Assembly: GCF_030409805.1 (NCBI RefSeq)
Contig: NZ_JAUFQP010000013.1
Coordinates: 1,395,867-1,459,866, forward strand
Length of the DNA: 64,000 nucleotides
Origin: Algibacter miyuki
Lineage (GTDB): Bacteria > Bacteroidota > Bacteroidia > Flavobacteriales > Flavobacteriaceae
Direction of reading: 5' to 3'
Position numbers and translations under genes: made by a program
Shown: piece by piece, positions 8,501 to 17,425 of the stretch
How the letters are laid out: every line of letters starts with the position of its first letter
How positions within the stretch are numbered: position 1 is the first letter of the stretch
Notes under the pieces: model-generated
Databases searched by the model: none
What the model saw: the letters and a program-made list of their open reading frames with translations, nothing else
Told to the model about the DNA's origin: nothing

Positions 8501-9703
8501 TTATCTTTTTCCGCCACCACCTCTTTGTGGCATAAATGGACTTTTGCTTTGTTCTTCTGTCGCTGCTTCTGATTTAGAAACTTCTTTTAAACTGTAAACT
8601 AGTTTATCTCCTGCCGAAATACCACTTAATATTTCTACATTAACCCCATCACTAGCTCCTAGTGTTACTACTTTAGGTGTAATCGCTCCGTTCGCTTGTA
8701 ATACCCAAAGCGCGGTTTCTTCTCTAGAAGGTCTACTTGTGGTTTCAGGTAATTGGTGTTGCAAATTGTAGTTTGCAAAGACTTCTCTTTCTGGTTTAAA
8801 GTTGATGGCTTTAGCTTCCGCAGTTAACACATCATTTAATTCTAATGTATAAATCGAGATGGTTGCTGTTAATCCTGGTTTTAGTTTTAAATTTGGGTTA
8901 TCTGCCTTAATTACAACCGTATACGTCACTACATTTGAAGTAACCGTTGGGTCTAATCTTACCTGCGTTACTTCACCTTCAAAAGTTTCACCTAAGTAAG
9001 CATCTACTGTAAAAGTAACACGCTGTCCTTCTTTTACTTGTCCTATATCTGCTTCATCTACATCTGCTTCTACTTGCATTTCTTTTAAATCTTGAGCAAT
9101 AGTAAATAATGTTGGTGTGCTTAAACTTGCTGCTACGGTTTGCCCTTCGTCAATAGCTCTAGACAATATCACTCCATCAATAGGTGAATAAATATTAGCA
9201 TAGCCTAAATTGGTTCTGGCTTGTTGCAAATCTGAATAACGTTGCGTAACCGTCCCTTTTGCTGTTTGATAATTGAATGCCGCATCATCAAAATCAGATT
9301 TACTTATCACTTGATTATCATATAATGTTTTTTGTCTGTCGTAAATAGTTTGTGTGTAGTTTCGTTGGCTAACTGCATTATCGTAAGCTGCTTGTGCTTG
9401 CGTTTTTGCTGCATTTAAATTGGTTTTATCCAATTCTGCAATCAACTGCCCTTCCGTAACTACACTGTTATAATCCACATATATTTTTTCTACCACACCT
9501 GATACCTGTGTACCAACTTCAACTTGTGTAATAGGCTCCATAGTTCCGGTTGCGGTAACCATGGTAGTGACGTTAGCTTTTTTTGCGGTTATTGTTTTCG
9601 CTTCGATAATAATAGCGTCATCAGTTTTTATAAATGAATATCCTACAATGGCGAGTACTACAATGGCAATGCCACTTATTATAATGTTTTTTTTATTTTT
9701 CAT
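8501..9703 (-). CDS. MacA/HlyD-type periplasmic adaptor subunit
   Basis: 400-residue membrane fusion protein. A single N-terminal membrane anchor (about residues 5-22) is followed by the half-lipoyl motif TGTMEPITQVEVGTQVSGVV, a long helical hairpin (about 95-165, rich in Q, A and N), the second lipoyl half (YANIYSPIDGVIL), and beta-barrel and membrane-proximal domains. The C-terminus is short and polar (MPQRGGGGKR). It bridges the MacB-like transporter and TolC. It follows the TolC gene by 11 bp. Confidence 0.94.
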   Translation of the reverse strand: MKNKKNIIISGIAIVVLAIVGYSFIKTDDAIIIEAKTITAKKANVTTMVTATGTMEPITQVEVGTQVSGVVEKIYVDYNSVVTEGQLIAELDKTNLNAAKTQAQAAYDNAVSQRNYTQTIYDRQKTLYDNQVISKSDFDDAAFNYQTAKGTVTQRYSDLQQARTNLGYANIYSPIDGVILSRAIDEGQTVAASLSTPTLFTIAQDLKEMQVEADVDEADIGQVKEGQRVTFTVDAYLGETFEGEVTQVRLDPTVTSNVVTYTVVIKADNPNLKLKPGLTATISIYTLELNDVLTAEAKAINFKPEREVFANYNLQHQLPETTSRPSREETALWVLQANGAITPKVVTLGASDGVNVEILSGISAGDKLVYSLKEVSKSEAATEEQSKSPFMPQRGGGGKR

Positions 9704-9714
9704 GATGCTTTAGA

Positions 9715-11046
9715 TTAAAGTTTGATATCGTTTCCTTGATAAAATTGTAATAATTGGTGGTATAAAATATTGAGGTATTTGGCTTGTAAATAATTTTGTT
9801 GCGCGTTAGTAAAGGTGTTTTGGCTAATTACTAAATCGGTTGTGCTTAAATCGCCCAATTCATATTTCTTTTGAGCCAGTTTATAACTTTGTTCCGATGC
9901 TTCTTTGGAAGCTTCCGCGGCAATAATTTGTTCTTGTGCAGATAATGCATTTTGATAAGCCGTTTCTACTTTCTTATAAAGTATTTTTTCTGTAATTTGT
10001 TTTTGAATTTCAGCCTTTTCAATATTTATTGTAGCCGATTGTACTGCTGATTTTGTTTCGTTTCTATTGAAAATAGGAATGGTTAATGATAAACCTAACT
10101 TCTGATTAAAGTTAACATCAAACTGATCGGAAAATGTATTATCATTTATACTCGTGTACCCAGAACCTACACTTCCGGAAAGTGATAATGTTGGCGAATA
10201 CCCACCTTTAGCAATATCTAGTTCTTTCTCTTTTGCTGCTACATTTAACTTACTAGCTTCTATTTCTGGCAAGTAATTTAAGGCGTTGTTATAGATGGAG
10301 ATTTTATCTAGCTCTAAGTTAATTAAATCCATGTTTTCATCGATAGACTCAATTTCTAAATCGTCCATTGGTGTTAGCTCTAACAGTTGTTTCAAATCAA
10401 TAATATACTGTTGGTAATTATTTTTAGCAGCAATTAGATTATATTGATTAGTAGCAGTTTGACTTTGTGCTTCGGTATAATCACTTAAAGCTATTGTTCC
10501 TGCGTCTAAACGTGCTTTTGCTCGCAATACTTCTGTTTTAGAAGCTTCTAAATTAGATTCGGCAATAGCAATATCTTCTTTACTGAAAAGTGCTTGTAAG
10601 TAGTTTTCTAAAAGACTAATAACAATACTGTTTTTGGCTTCTTCTTCTAAAAAAGCACTTTGCTCTAAAAGAATTTTATTCTGCTCAATCTGATTGTTTA
10701 TTTGATTGCCTTTAAACAGCGTTACCGAACTATTAATACCCACATTAGTACTGTGAATTTGATCGGTAACATAGCTACTTGTAATAGGATCGATAGTATT
10801 TCCGTTAGAAAAACTTTGTGAAGCACTACCAAATAAGTTAGGTAATCTAGACGATTTTGCTTTGCTATAATCTACTTCGGCAAGATTTGTATTTAAAGAA
10901 GCATCCTTTACGCTAATATTATGTGCTATAGCGTAATTGATACAATCTTCTAAAGACCAAACTTTCGTGGTGTCGTCTTTAGGTTGTTCTTGCCCTATTG
11001 AAATCTGTGCAAATAGAAAGCTTGCGATAATAATATATAATTTCAT
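9715..11046 (-). CDS. TolC-family outer membrane efflux protein
   Basis: 443 residues with a Sec signal peptide (MKLYIIIASFLFAQISIGQ). Two OEP repeats follow, with the long alternating helices typical of the TolC tunnel; for example the stretch beginning near residue 140 (ISLLENYLQALFSKEDIAIA) is mirrored by another near 345 (ILYKKVETAYQNALSAQEQI). The motif YELGDLSTTDLVISQ near the C-terminus is the family YxxG...DLL signature. It is the first gene of the export operon, so the promoter must lie in 11047-11420. Confidence 0.93.
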   Translation of the reverse strand: MKLYIIIASFLFAQISIGQEQPKDDTTKVWSLEDCINYAIAHNISVKDASLNTNLAEVDYSKAKSSRLPNLFGSASQSFSNGNTIDPITSSYVTDQIHSTNVGINSSVTLFKGNQINNQIEQNKILLEQSAFLEEEAKNSIVISLLENYLQALFSKEDIAIAESNLEASKTEVLRAKARLDAGTIALSDYTEAQSQTATNQYNLIAAKNNYQQYIIDLKQLLELTPMDDLEIESIDENMDLINLELDKISIYNNALNYLPEIEASKLNVAAKEKELDIAKGGYSPTLSLSGSVGSGYTSINDNTFSDQFDVNFNQKLGLSLTIPIFNRNETKSAVQSATINIEKAEIQKQITEKILYKKVETAYQNALSAQEQIIAAEASKEASEQSYKLAQKKYELGDLSTTDLVISQNTFTNAQQNYLQAKYLNILYHQLLQFYQGNDIKL

Positions 11047-11420
11047 TTTTTTAAGGTGTTTTTGTTTTACACATCAAAAATGAAACTAAATACATCCTTA
11101 TAAAAAGGGAATAGAAGTTTGGTGGGATTGCCTATACCAAAACCGTTATTGTATCGACGAGATTTTTATCACTATTGCAGATAATTGAAATATAGAGAAC
11201 AGCTTTTGAACTTTTGATAAAACTTGCTTTAAAGGCTTTATTTAACCGATATTATACCAAGTAAACAAACCGTAATGGTTAACTTTGTTTGCAGTAAATT
11301 TAATTGATGAATTAGCGATTTTATATTAATTACTGAAACTTTTTATCTGTAACAAAAGTTACTGTTTCTTAGGTTAAAATCGAATAATTTCGTCGGCAAC
11401 ACATACAAATTATTGCTTTT
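11047..11420. promoter_or_regulatory. Divergent intergenic region between tolC-type operon and cydA
   Basis: 374 bp with no open frame of note; it must hold the promoters for the leftward pump operon and the rightward cydAB genes. On the plus strand TAACTTTG at 11280-11287 fits the flavobacterial -7 box TAnnTTTG, but without a clear TTG at the right distance. TAATTTCG at 11385-11392 is a one-mismatch alternative closer to cydA. For the leftward operon I found no convincing box. A palindrome lies at 11349-11362. Confidence 0.5.
11349..11362. promoter_or_regulatory. Palindrome upstream of cydA, possible CRP/FNR-type operator
   Basis: GTAAC-AAAA-GTTAC, a perfect 14-bp inverted repeat with a 4-bp spacer, lies 58 bp before the cydA start. 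Spacing and symmetry resemble sites of the CRP/FNR superfamily, which commonly controls cytochrome bd by oxygen. Assignment to a particular regulator is inference; no such regulator is encoded in the window. Confidence 0.35.
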
Positions 11421-12755
11421 ATGGAAGACATGCTTTTTTATGATAGAATGCAGTTTGCTTTTACCATTACCTTTCACTACTTATTTCCGCAATTAACCAT
11501 GGGCTTATCGCTTCTAGTGGTTTATTTTAAAGGAAAATATCTTTATTCTGAAATAGAAAAATATAATGACGCCGCTAAGTTTTGGATGAAAATTTTCGCG
11601 CTAAACTTTGCTATGGGTGTGGTTACCGGAATCCCGATGGAATTTCAGTTTGGAACTAATTGGGCGAAATTCTCGGAGCTTACCGGTGGTATTATTGGCC
11701 AAACTCTGGCTATGGAAGGCATGTTTTCGTTCTTTTTAGAATCTTCTTTTTTAGGACTTTTTATTTTTGGTGAAAAGCTTCTAGGGCATAAACTCCATTT
11801 TGTTACTGGGTTTTTAGTCTTTTTAGGCTCTTGGGCCAGCGGCTATTTAATTATTGCTACACACTCATGGATGCAACATCCGGTAGGTTATGAAATTTTG
11901 GAAAACGGACGATTTGTTCTAAATAACTTCGGAGCCTTATTTTCTAATCCCTGGTTATTGCCATCGTATTTTCATAATCAATTAGCATCGGTAATTACCG
12001 CATCATTTGTTGTTGCTGGTATTGGCGCATTTTATATTCTAAATAATAAACACAGCGAATTCGGAAAACTCTTTGTTAAAACGGGTGTTGGTTTCGGTTT
12101 AGTATCTAGTATATTGGTGGCTTTCCCAACAGGAGATTTAGTTGCTAAAAACGTGGTAAAACACCAACCGGTAACCTTTGCAGCTATGGAAGGCATTTTT
12201 GAAACCGAAGAAGGTGGTTCGGAAATTGTTTTAATCGGACAACCTAACATGCTCGAGCAAAAGTTAGATAATAAAATAGCTGTCCCCAATATTCTAAGTT
12301 TTTTAACCTATCAAGACTGGAATGCGGAGATTAAAGGTTTAAATGAATTTGATAAAAGCACACACCCAACAAACATACCCGGGCTTTATTACGCCTACCA
12401 TATTATGGTTGGTTTAGGCACCATTTTTATAGGTTTAATGTTATTGGCAGCTGTTCAGCTTTTCAGAAAAAAACTATATACCACTAAATGGATTTTGTGG
12501 GCACTTTTGTTTATGCTGCCTTTTCCATATATCGCCAATACAACAGGTTGGTATACTGCGGAATTAGGCCGACAACCTTGGTTAGTCTATAACTTGCTGC
12601 GCACCGCAGATGGCGCATCGCCAACCGTATCGGCAGGAAATACGTTATTTACATTACTTGGTTTTATTGGTTTGTATTTACTTTTAGGCTTGCTGTTTTT
12701 AATGCTTGCCGGAAAAATAATTAACAAAGGTCCACAACTTAACAACACACATTAA
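11421..12755 (+). CDS. cydA: Cytochrome bd quinol oxidase subunit I
   Basis: 444 residues, nine predicted helices. It is the haem-bearing subunit of the high-affinity terminal oxidase in the cytoplasmic membrane. Recognisable features are TITFHYLFPQLTMG with the haem-ligand His 19, EGMFSFFLESSFLG (acidic residues near the d/b595 haems), YFHNQLASV (haem b558 ligand region) and the invariant GRQPWLVYN close to the C-terminus. At 444 residues it has the short form of the quinol-binding Q-loop. cydB follows after 2 bp. Confidence 0.97.
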   Translation: MEDMLFYDRMQFAFTITFHYLFPQLTMGLSLLVVYFKGKYLYSEIEKYNDAAKFWMKIFALNFAMGVVTGIPMEFQFGTNWAKFSELTGGIIGQTLAMEGMFSFFLESSFLGLFIFGEKLLGHKLHFVTGFLVFLGSWASGYLIIATHSWMQHPVGYEILENGRFVLNNFGALFSNPWLLPSYFHNQLASVITASFVVAGIGAFYILNNKHSEFGKLFVKTGVGFGLVSSILVAFPTGDLVAKNVVKHQPVTFAAMEGIFETEEGGSEIVLIGQPNMLEQKLDNKIAVPNILSFLTYQDWNAEIKGLNEFDKSTHPTNIPGLYYAYHIMVGLGTIFIGLMLLAAVQLFRKKLYTTKWILWALLFMLPFPYIANTTGWYTAELGRQPWLVYNLLRTADGASPTVSAGNTLFTLLGFIGLYLLLGLLFLMLAGKIINKGPQLNNTH

Positions 12756-12757
12756 TT

Positions 12758-13834
12758 ATGGAATTATTTTGGTATATCGTTTTAATGACCATGTTGGCTG
12801 TTTATGTCATTTTGGATGGTTACGATTTTGGAGCAGGTATTATTCATTTGTTTTTTGCTAAAACAGAAAAAGATAAAAAAGCAATAACTAATGCTATTGG
12901 TCCTTTTTGGGATGCTAACGAAGTTTGGCTTATCGCTTCTGGTGGTATCTTGTTTTTTGCATTTCCAACGTTGTATGCCTCATCGTTTAGTGGTTTTTAT
13001 TTACCTTTAATTATGATTTTGTGGTTGCTTATTTTTAGAGCCATTGGTTTAGAATTACGCGGACAAATACACAATCGTATGTGGGAAGCCATTTGGGATA
13101 AAGCCTTTGGAATTTCTAGTTTGCTTTTAGCCTTGTTTTTTGGTGTAGCATTGGGTAATGTGGTTCGTGGTGTTAATTTAGGAAATGTTGTAAATGGTGT
13201 GTCTACGCACGAAGCACATTTTTTCTTTTTACCACTTTGGAACCCAACATTTAGTCCACATGCTGAAGTTTTAGGTGTTATCGATTGGTTTACACTTTTA
13301 TTAGGTGTTATTGGTGTGGTGTCTCTTGCTATACATGGCGCAAATTGGATTATTTTTAAAACCAGTTCCGATTTAAATACCAAGCTTAGAAAGGTGATTT
13401 TCAACTTAAATATTGTGCTACTAGTTTTAGTAATTATCTCAATTTTAATTTGGCATTTAATAGAACCAAAACCATTTCACAACTTTTTTAAATACCCTTG
13501 GTTATGGGTGTTTCCAGTTATTACACTAACTGGGTTGTTTGGTTTGTTCAAAATTAAATCGTTCAAAAAAGATGGACATGGTTTTGTGTTTTCATCCTTA
13601 TTTTTATTCGGAGGTTTAACCACAACAGTATCTTCAATTTTCCCTAAAGTATTGCCTTCAACAAATGATATTAATCCAGATTTAACGCTTTATAACGTAG
13701 CAGCAGATGAGTATGGTTTATCCGTTGGTGTGTATTGGTTTGCTATCGCAATTGTGTTAGTGGCTGTATACATGTTTATTCAATATAAAGTCTTTAGAGG
13801 AAAAATGGACGATGTTGGTTATGGAGAACATTAA
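12758..13834 (+). CDS. cydB: Cytochrome bd quinol oxidase subunit II
   Basis: 358 residues with eight or nine hydrophobic helices. The N-terminal signature YVILDGYDFGAGIIHLFFA and the FWDANEVWLIASGG motif are diagnostic for CydB. It pairs with CydA to form the oxidase and carries no haem itself. It is translated directly after cydA (2-bp gap). I found no CydX-like small membrane ORF after it; the next gene, 21 bp on, is a soluble protein. Confidence 0.96.
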   Translation: MELFWYIVLMTMLAVYVILDGYDFGAGIIHLFFAKTEKDKKAITNAIGPFWDANEVWLIASGGILFFAFPTLYASSFSGFYLPLIMILWLLIFRAIGLELRGQIHNRMWEAIWDKAFGISSLLLALFFGVALGNVVRGVNLGNVVNGVSTHEAHFFFLPLWNPTFSPHAEVLGVIDWFTLLLGVIGVVSLAIHGANWIIFKTSSDLNTKLRKVIFNLNIVLLVLVIISILIWHLIEPKPFHNFFKYPWLWVFPVITLTGLFGLFKIKSFKKDGHGFVFSSLFLFGGLTTTVSSIFPKVLPSTNDINPDLTLYNVAADEYGLSVGVYWFAIAIVLVAVYMFIQYKVFRGKMDDVGYGEH

Positions 13835-13855
13835 ATTTTTAAATATTTATAGATT

Positions 13856-14389
13856 ATGCAAACCCCAATATATACATCTATTAAATTAGAGAAATTAATT
13901 AAAAAACTAATTAAAATAGAACCTACAAAAAACTTAGGGTTGTTAGGGAAATGGAATGCCACTATTTTTCATGTTAATAGAAAAAAATGTTGGCTTGTGG
14001 CTAACGCAAAAACGCAATACTCTGTAATTTTAACAGATATAAAAGCGAAGGATTTAAAAAATATTTCAGATATTTTTAAGAACGCATTTTATACGCAGTT
14101 AATCTATGATGGTATTATTATCGATTTTGAAATCGTAAATTCACTTATTGGTGAAATAACCTTTTTTAGGACGGATAATGACAGAAAAACTACAGGCTTT
14201 CAAAACGATAGGCTTTCACATTTAGAGTATTGGAAAGATGAATTTAATAGCTTAGAAGCTATGCCCATTAAAGATTTAACAAACCGTATAAATAATATAC
14301 CCATCCATATTGGAAAAAGTAAAAAAATGGCAGATTTCACTTATGCTAAAATCGAAATGCAACAATGTATTGAATCGATACAATTGTAA
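13856..14389 (+). CDS. Hypothetical soluble protein, resembles DUF6933-type proteins
   Basis: 177 residues, basic, no signal peptide or membrane helix. The stretch from about residue 25 (LGLLGKWNATIFHVNRKKCW) followed by LVANAKTQYSVIL recalls a family of small proteins (annotated DUF6933, from memory) in which a tryptophan-containing strand is followed by an R-R/K-K-C motif; I am not certain of this assignment. Function is unknown. It lies 21 bp after cydB on the same strand and may be cotranscribed, but nothing in it points to respiration. Confidence 0.7.
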   Translation: MQTPIYTSIKLEKLIKKLIKIEPTKNLGLLGKWNATIFHVNRKKCWLVANAKTQYSVILTDIKAKDLKNISDIFKNAFYTQLIYDGIIIDFEIVNSLIGEITFFRTDNDRKTTGFQNDRLSHLEYWKDEFNSLEAMPIKDLTNRINNIPIHIGKSKKMADFTYAKIEMQQCIESIQL

Positions 14390-14483
14390 ATCATTCCTTA
14401 TTTTAAGTTTACCTTATAATTAACAACGCCAAGATATCTTATATTTTTTATTGTAGAATTAGAGATTAAATTATCTTCGCGCG

Positions 14484-15383
14484 ATGTGGATGTATTTAGG
14501 GCTTTTAGCCGCGTTATTTTTAGGATTACATAACTTATGTAAAAAGCATGCCGTTCAAGGTAATGAGGTTTTTCCAGTACTTTTAGGTACAGTGACTTCT
14601 AGTTTTATTTTTCTGTTACCGTTTTTTATTGGTTCCTTATGTTTTCCGGAATTCACTAGAAGTTTAGGCTTTTTTATAGAACCTATTCCGTGGCAAACTC
14701 ATGGGTTTGTTTTTATAAAATCGGCTATCATGGCTAGTTCATGGGTTTTGGCTTATCAGGCTTTAAAGCATCTACCAATCACCATTGTAACGCCTATTCG
14801 TTCTGCTGGTCCGTTTTTCACGTTTATTGGAGCGATTCTTATTTATGATGAAAGACCAAACGGTTTGCAATGGGTGGGGTTTTTCCTTATAATATTTTCA
14901 GTAATGTTATATTCAAAAATTGGAAAAAAAGAAGGTATCAACTTCAAACGAAACAAATGGATTTTTGCCATTATAGCAGCCACTTTTTTAGGCGCATCTA
15001 GCGGATTGTACGATAAGTTTTTAATACAAAGCTTATTTCTAGACCCACAAACTTTATTGTTTTGGTTTAGCTTTTACGTTATTTTAATCCTTTTAGTAAT
15101 TTTATCTATTACATGGTTTCCTTTTGCTGAAAAACGAAAAGCTTTTAAATGGCGATGGACAATTCCGGCGGTTGGAATTCTTTTAACAGCTGCCGATTAT
15201 TTCTATTTTAAAGCACTACAAGATCCTGATGCCTTAATTATGTTGCTTTCTGCTATTAAACGCAGTCAAATTATAATTGCTGTGGTTGTTGGTGGTCTTA
15301 TCTTCAAAGAACAGAATAAACGTAAAAAGCTGGTGCCACTTTTTGGAATTATGCTTGGTGTTTTTCTTATCCTATACTCATAG
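14484..15383 (+). CDS. EamA-family (DMT) transporter
   Basis: 299 residues with ten hydrophobic helices arranged as two EamA repeats (about 1-137 and 150-299). Repeat landmarks are HLPITIVTPIRSAGPFFTFIGAI in the first and DPDALIMLLSAIKRSQIIIAV in the second. Members export or exchange small metabolites across the cytoplasmic membrane; the substrate cannot be inferred. It stands alone between cydAB and the TetR operon, starting 94 bp after the previous gene. A one-mismatch -7 box (TATCTTCG) lies just before the ATG. Confidence 0.88.
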   Translation: MWMYLGLLAALFLGLHNLCKKHAVQGNEVFPVLLGTVTSSFIFLLPFFIGSLCFPEFTRSLGFFIEPIPWQTHGFVFIKSAIMASSWVLAYQALKHLPITIVTPIRSAGPFFTFIGAILIYDERPNGLQWVGFFLIIFSVMLYSKIGKKEGINFKRNKWIFAIIAATFLGASSGLYDKFLIQSLFLDPQTLLFWFSFYVILILLVILSITWFPFAEKRKAFKWRWTIPAVGILLTAADYFYFKALQDPDALIMLLSAIKRSQIIIAVVVGGLIFKEQNKRKKLVPLFGIMLGVFLILYS

Positions 15384-15473
15384 TTCCTATTTGATTTAAA
15401 AGTTATCTATAATTATTTTGGCTATTTATTCTTCTCTTCTATGTAAGAAAAATTAAATCTTTGTTAAAAAAAG

Positions 15474-15487
15474 AATGAACGTTCATT
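15474..15487. promoter_or_regulatory. TetR-type operator (AATGAACGTTCATT)
   Basis: A perfect 14-bp palindrome, AATGAAC/GTTCATT, ends 34 bp before the tetR-type ATG. The core TGAACGTTCA is a common operator form of TetR-family repressors. It lies 7 bp upstream of the -7 box at 15495, where bound repressor would block RNA polymerase. Autoregulation of the operon by the product of 15522-16106 is the natural inference. Confidence 0.75.
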
Positions 15488-15494
15488 TTTTATA

Positions 15495-15502
15495 TATCTT
15501 TG
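15495..15502 (+). promoter_or_regulatory. Flavobacterial -7 promoter box TATCTTTG
   Basis: TATCTTTG matches TAnnTTTG exactly and lies 19 bp before the ATG at 15522. A TTG at 15461-15463 is too far upstream for normal -33 spacing; the expected -33 position is occupied by the operator palindrome, so this may be a weak or regulated promoter. Confidence 0.6.
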
Positions 15503-15521
15503 TATCATAAATATATAGAAC

Positions 15522-16106
15522 ATGGCGAAACTTCAGAAAAGCATAGACAAGCGTAATGCCTTAATTAAGGCAACTATCGAGTTGGTAAACAACGACGGTT
15601 TTCATGCCACGCCTATGAGTAAAATTGCAAAAATGGCGAGTGTTTCTCCTGCTACTATTTATTTGTATTTCGAAAATAAACAAGACTTAGTAAATAAAAC
15701 TTACATTGAAGTTAAAGCGGAATACACAAAATATGCTTTTGAAACTTATGATGAAAATATGCCCGTTAAGGCTGGTTTCGAATTAATTTGGAAACGTATT
15801 GCCGATTTTAAATTGAAAGAATGTGAGCACGCCATGTTTTTAGCACAGTGCGATAATACACCTATGATTGATGAGCCTAGCAGACAAGAAGGCATAAAAC
15901 ATTTGCAACCTCTACTCGACCTTTGGGCGCGTGGCAAAGCGGAAGGTATTGTAAAACCAATTTCAGATTATTTATTGTATGCCTACGCTATAAACCCGTT
16001 ATCATTTTTAATGATGATACAAAAACGTGGTGCATTTCAATTGAATAAAAGTCATATTGAAGAAGCGTATCAATCTGCTTGGAGCAGTATAAAAGTTTGT
16101 AAATAA
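15522..16106 (+). CDS. TetR-family transcriptional repressor
   Basis: 194 residues. The N-terminal helix-turn-helix spans about residues 10-56, with TPMSKIAKMASVSPATIYLYF as the canonical TetR recognition region. The ligand domain has cysteines C101 and C110 (KECEHAMFLAQC) plus C193. E. coli NemR, a TetR repressor of a similar detoxification operon, senses electrophiles through a cysteine in the equivalent part of the protein, so C101/C110 are candidate sensors (inference). It heads a tightly packed operon of oxidoreductases and has a palindromic operator in its promoter. Confidence 0.93.
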   Translation: MAKLQKSIDKRNALIKATIELVNNDGFHATPMSKIAKMASVSPATIYLYFENKQDLVNKTYIEVKAEYTKYAFETYDENMPVKAGFELIWKRIADFKLKECEHAMFLAQCDNTPMIDEPSRQEGIKHLQPLLDLWARGKAEGIVKPISDYLLYAYAINPLSFLMMIQKRGAFQLNKSHIEEAYQSAWSSIKVCK

Positions 16107-16107
16107 G

Positions 16108-16770
16108 ATGAAGAAAACGGTCATTATATTAGGAGCAACCGGATTAACAGGAGGTATTTTACTTCAGAAATTAATTGAAGACACCCGATACGAACGCATT
16201 AAATTGTTTTCACGATCCAAGATTGAAGGGCTTCCTGAAAAGGTAGTTCAATTCACCGGAGATCTTTTAAATCTAGAAAGTTTTAAGGCTGATTTCAAGG
16301 CAGACGAAGTATTTTGTTGCATTGGTACCACGGCAAAAAAAACACCAGATAAAGTGCTTTATAAAGCTATAGATTATGGTATTCCTGTAAATGCCGCGAA
16401 GCTTTCAAAAGAAAATAAAATAAATACTTTTTTAGTAATTTCTGCTATGGGAGCCGATAGATCAAGTAATGTATTTTATAATAAAACAAAAGGCAATATG
16501 GAACACGATGTGTTGCAGCAAAATATAAAAAACACTTTTGTATTAAGGCCTTCACTTATTGGAGGAGCACGCCAAGAGCGGCGTTTATTAGAAAAAATAG
16601 GTTTGATGGTTTTTAAAATTATTCAACCATTATTTATTGGAAAACTGAAAAACTATAAAATAATTAATGCTGAATCTATCGCGAAAGCCATGTTGAATTT
16701 AGCCAATAATACAAGTCATGCCGAAGTCATTATTACTTCAAACGAAATCGAATTAATAGCAAATAAATAA
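16108..16770 (+). CDS. NAD(P)-binding atypical SDR (TIP30/HTATIP2-like)
   Basis: 220 residues with a Rossmann nucleotide-binding motif at the N-terminus (VIILGATGLTGGILLQKL) and the landmarks FCCIGTTAKKT, FLVISAMGADRSSNVFYNKTKGNME and LRPSLIGGAR. The Y/K pair of the SDR family is present as YNKTKG. The TIP30/YbjT-like group has poorly defined substrates. Its ATG is 1 bp after the TetR stop codon, so it is translationally linked to the repressor. Confidence 0.87.
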   Translation: MKKTVIILGATGLTGGILLQKLIEDTRYERIKLFSRSKIEGLPEKVVQFTGDLLNLESFKADFKADEVFCCIGTTAKKTPDKVLYKAIDYGIPVNAAKLSKENKINTFLVISAMGADRSSNVFYNKTKGNMEHDVLQQNIKNTFVLRPSLIGGARQERRLLEKIGLMVFKIIQPLFIGKLKNYKIINAESIAKAMLNLANNTSHAEVIITSNEIELIANK

Positions 16771-16780
16771 AACAAAAAAT

Positions 16781-17413
16781 ATGGATTTATTAAATAAATT
16801 AAATTGGAGATACGCTGCAAAAGCGATGAATGGCGAAAAAGTTTCCGAAGATAAAATTGAACGTATTCTAGAAGCTGCGCGTTTAGCACCAACATCTAGT
16901 GGTTTACAACCATTTGAAATAATAGTGATTAAAAATCAAGATATCAAAGAAAAAATAAAGCCTGTAGCTTGGAATCAATCTGTAATTACAGACTGCTCTC
17001 ACCTACTCGTTTTCGCTGCGTGGGACACTTATACAGCCGATAGAATTAACCACATGTTCGATTTAACAAACGATATTCGTGGCTTTAAAAATGAAGGTTG
17101 GGAAAATTACCGCCAAATGTTATTGAGTTCTTACCCTCAAAAAGATGAAGAAGAAAACTTTAACCATGCAGCAAAACAAGCTTACATCGCATTTTCACAA
17201 GCGATAACTGCAGCTGCTTTTGAAGGAGTAGATTCAACACCTCTGGAAGGATTTGATCCTGCGGCTGTAGATGACATTCTTGGTTTACGCGAAAAAGGAT
17301 TACGTAGTGCTGTTTTATTACCTATTGGTTACAGAAAAGAAGATGCCGATTGGTTAGTAAACTTGGTAAAGGTGAGAAAACCTATGGAAGAATTAGTAAC
17401 TGTAATTGAGTAA
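16781..17413 (+). CDS. Nitroreductase-family NAD(P)H:FMN oxidoreductase (NfsB-like)
   Basis: 210 residues. The FMN-binding N-terminus reads LNWRYAAKAMNGEKVSED ... AARLAPTSSGLQPFEIIVI, the usual R-A-A-K...PTSSGLQP pattern. A second FMN/subunit-interface region (AITAAAFEGVDSTPLEGFDP) and the C-terminal LLPIGYRKEDADWL are also typical. Such enzymes reduce quinones, nitro compounds and other electrophiles with NAD(P)H. It is the third gene of the TetR operon, 10 bp after the SDR gene. A related protein is encoded at 29319-29993. Confidence 0.93.
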   Translation: MDLLNKLNWRYAAKAMNGEKVSEDKIERILEAARLAPTSSGLQPFEIIVIKNQDIKEKIKPVAWNQSVITDCSHLLVFAAWDTYTADRINHMFDLTNDIRGFKNEGWENYRQMLLSSYPQKDEEENFNHAAKQAYIAFSQAITAAAFEGVDSTPLEGFDPAAVDDILGLREKGLRSAVLLPIGYRKEDADWLVNLVKVRKPMEELVTVIE

Positions 17414-17425
17414 AAAAAAGAAATT

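Noticed and set aside
8497..8520. Earlier ATG for the MacB-type ATPase
   Set aside because: It adds eight residues not expected for the family and overlaps the adaptor gene; the ATG at 8496 is 4 bp after that gene's stop.
12032..13404. Minus-strand open frames antisense to cydA and cydB
   Set aside because: They lie wholly within strongly conserved oxidase genes and have the composition expected of antisense frames.
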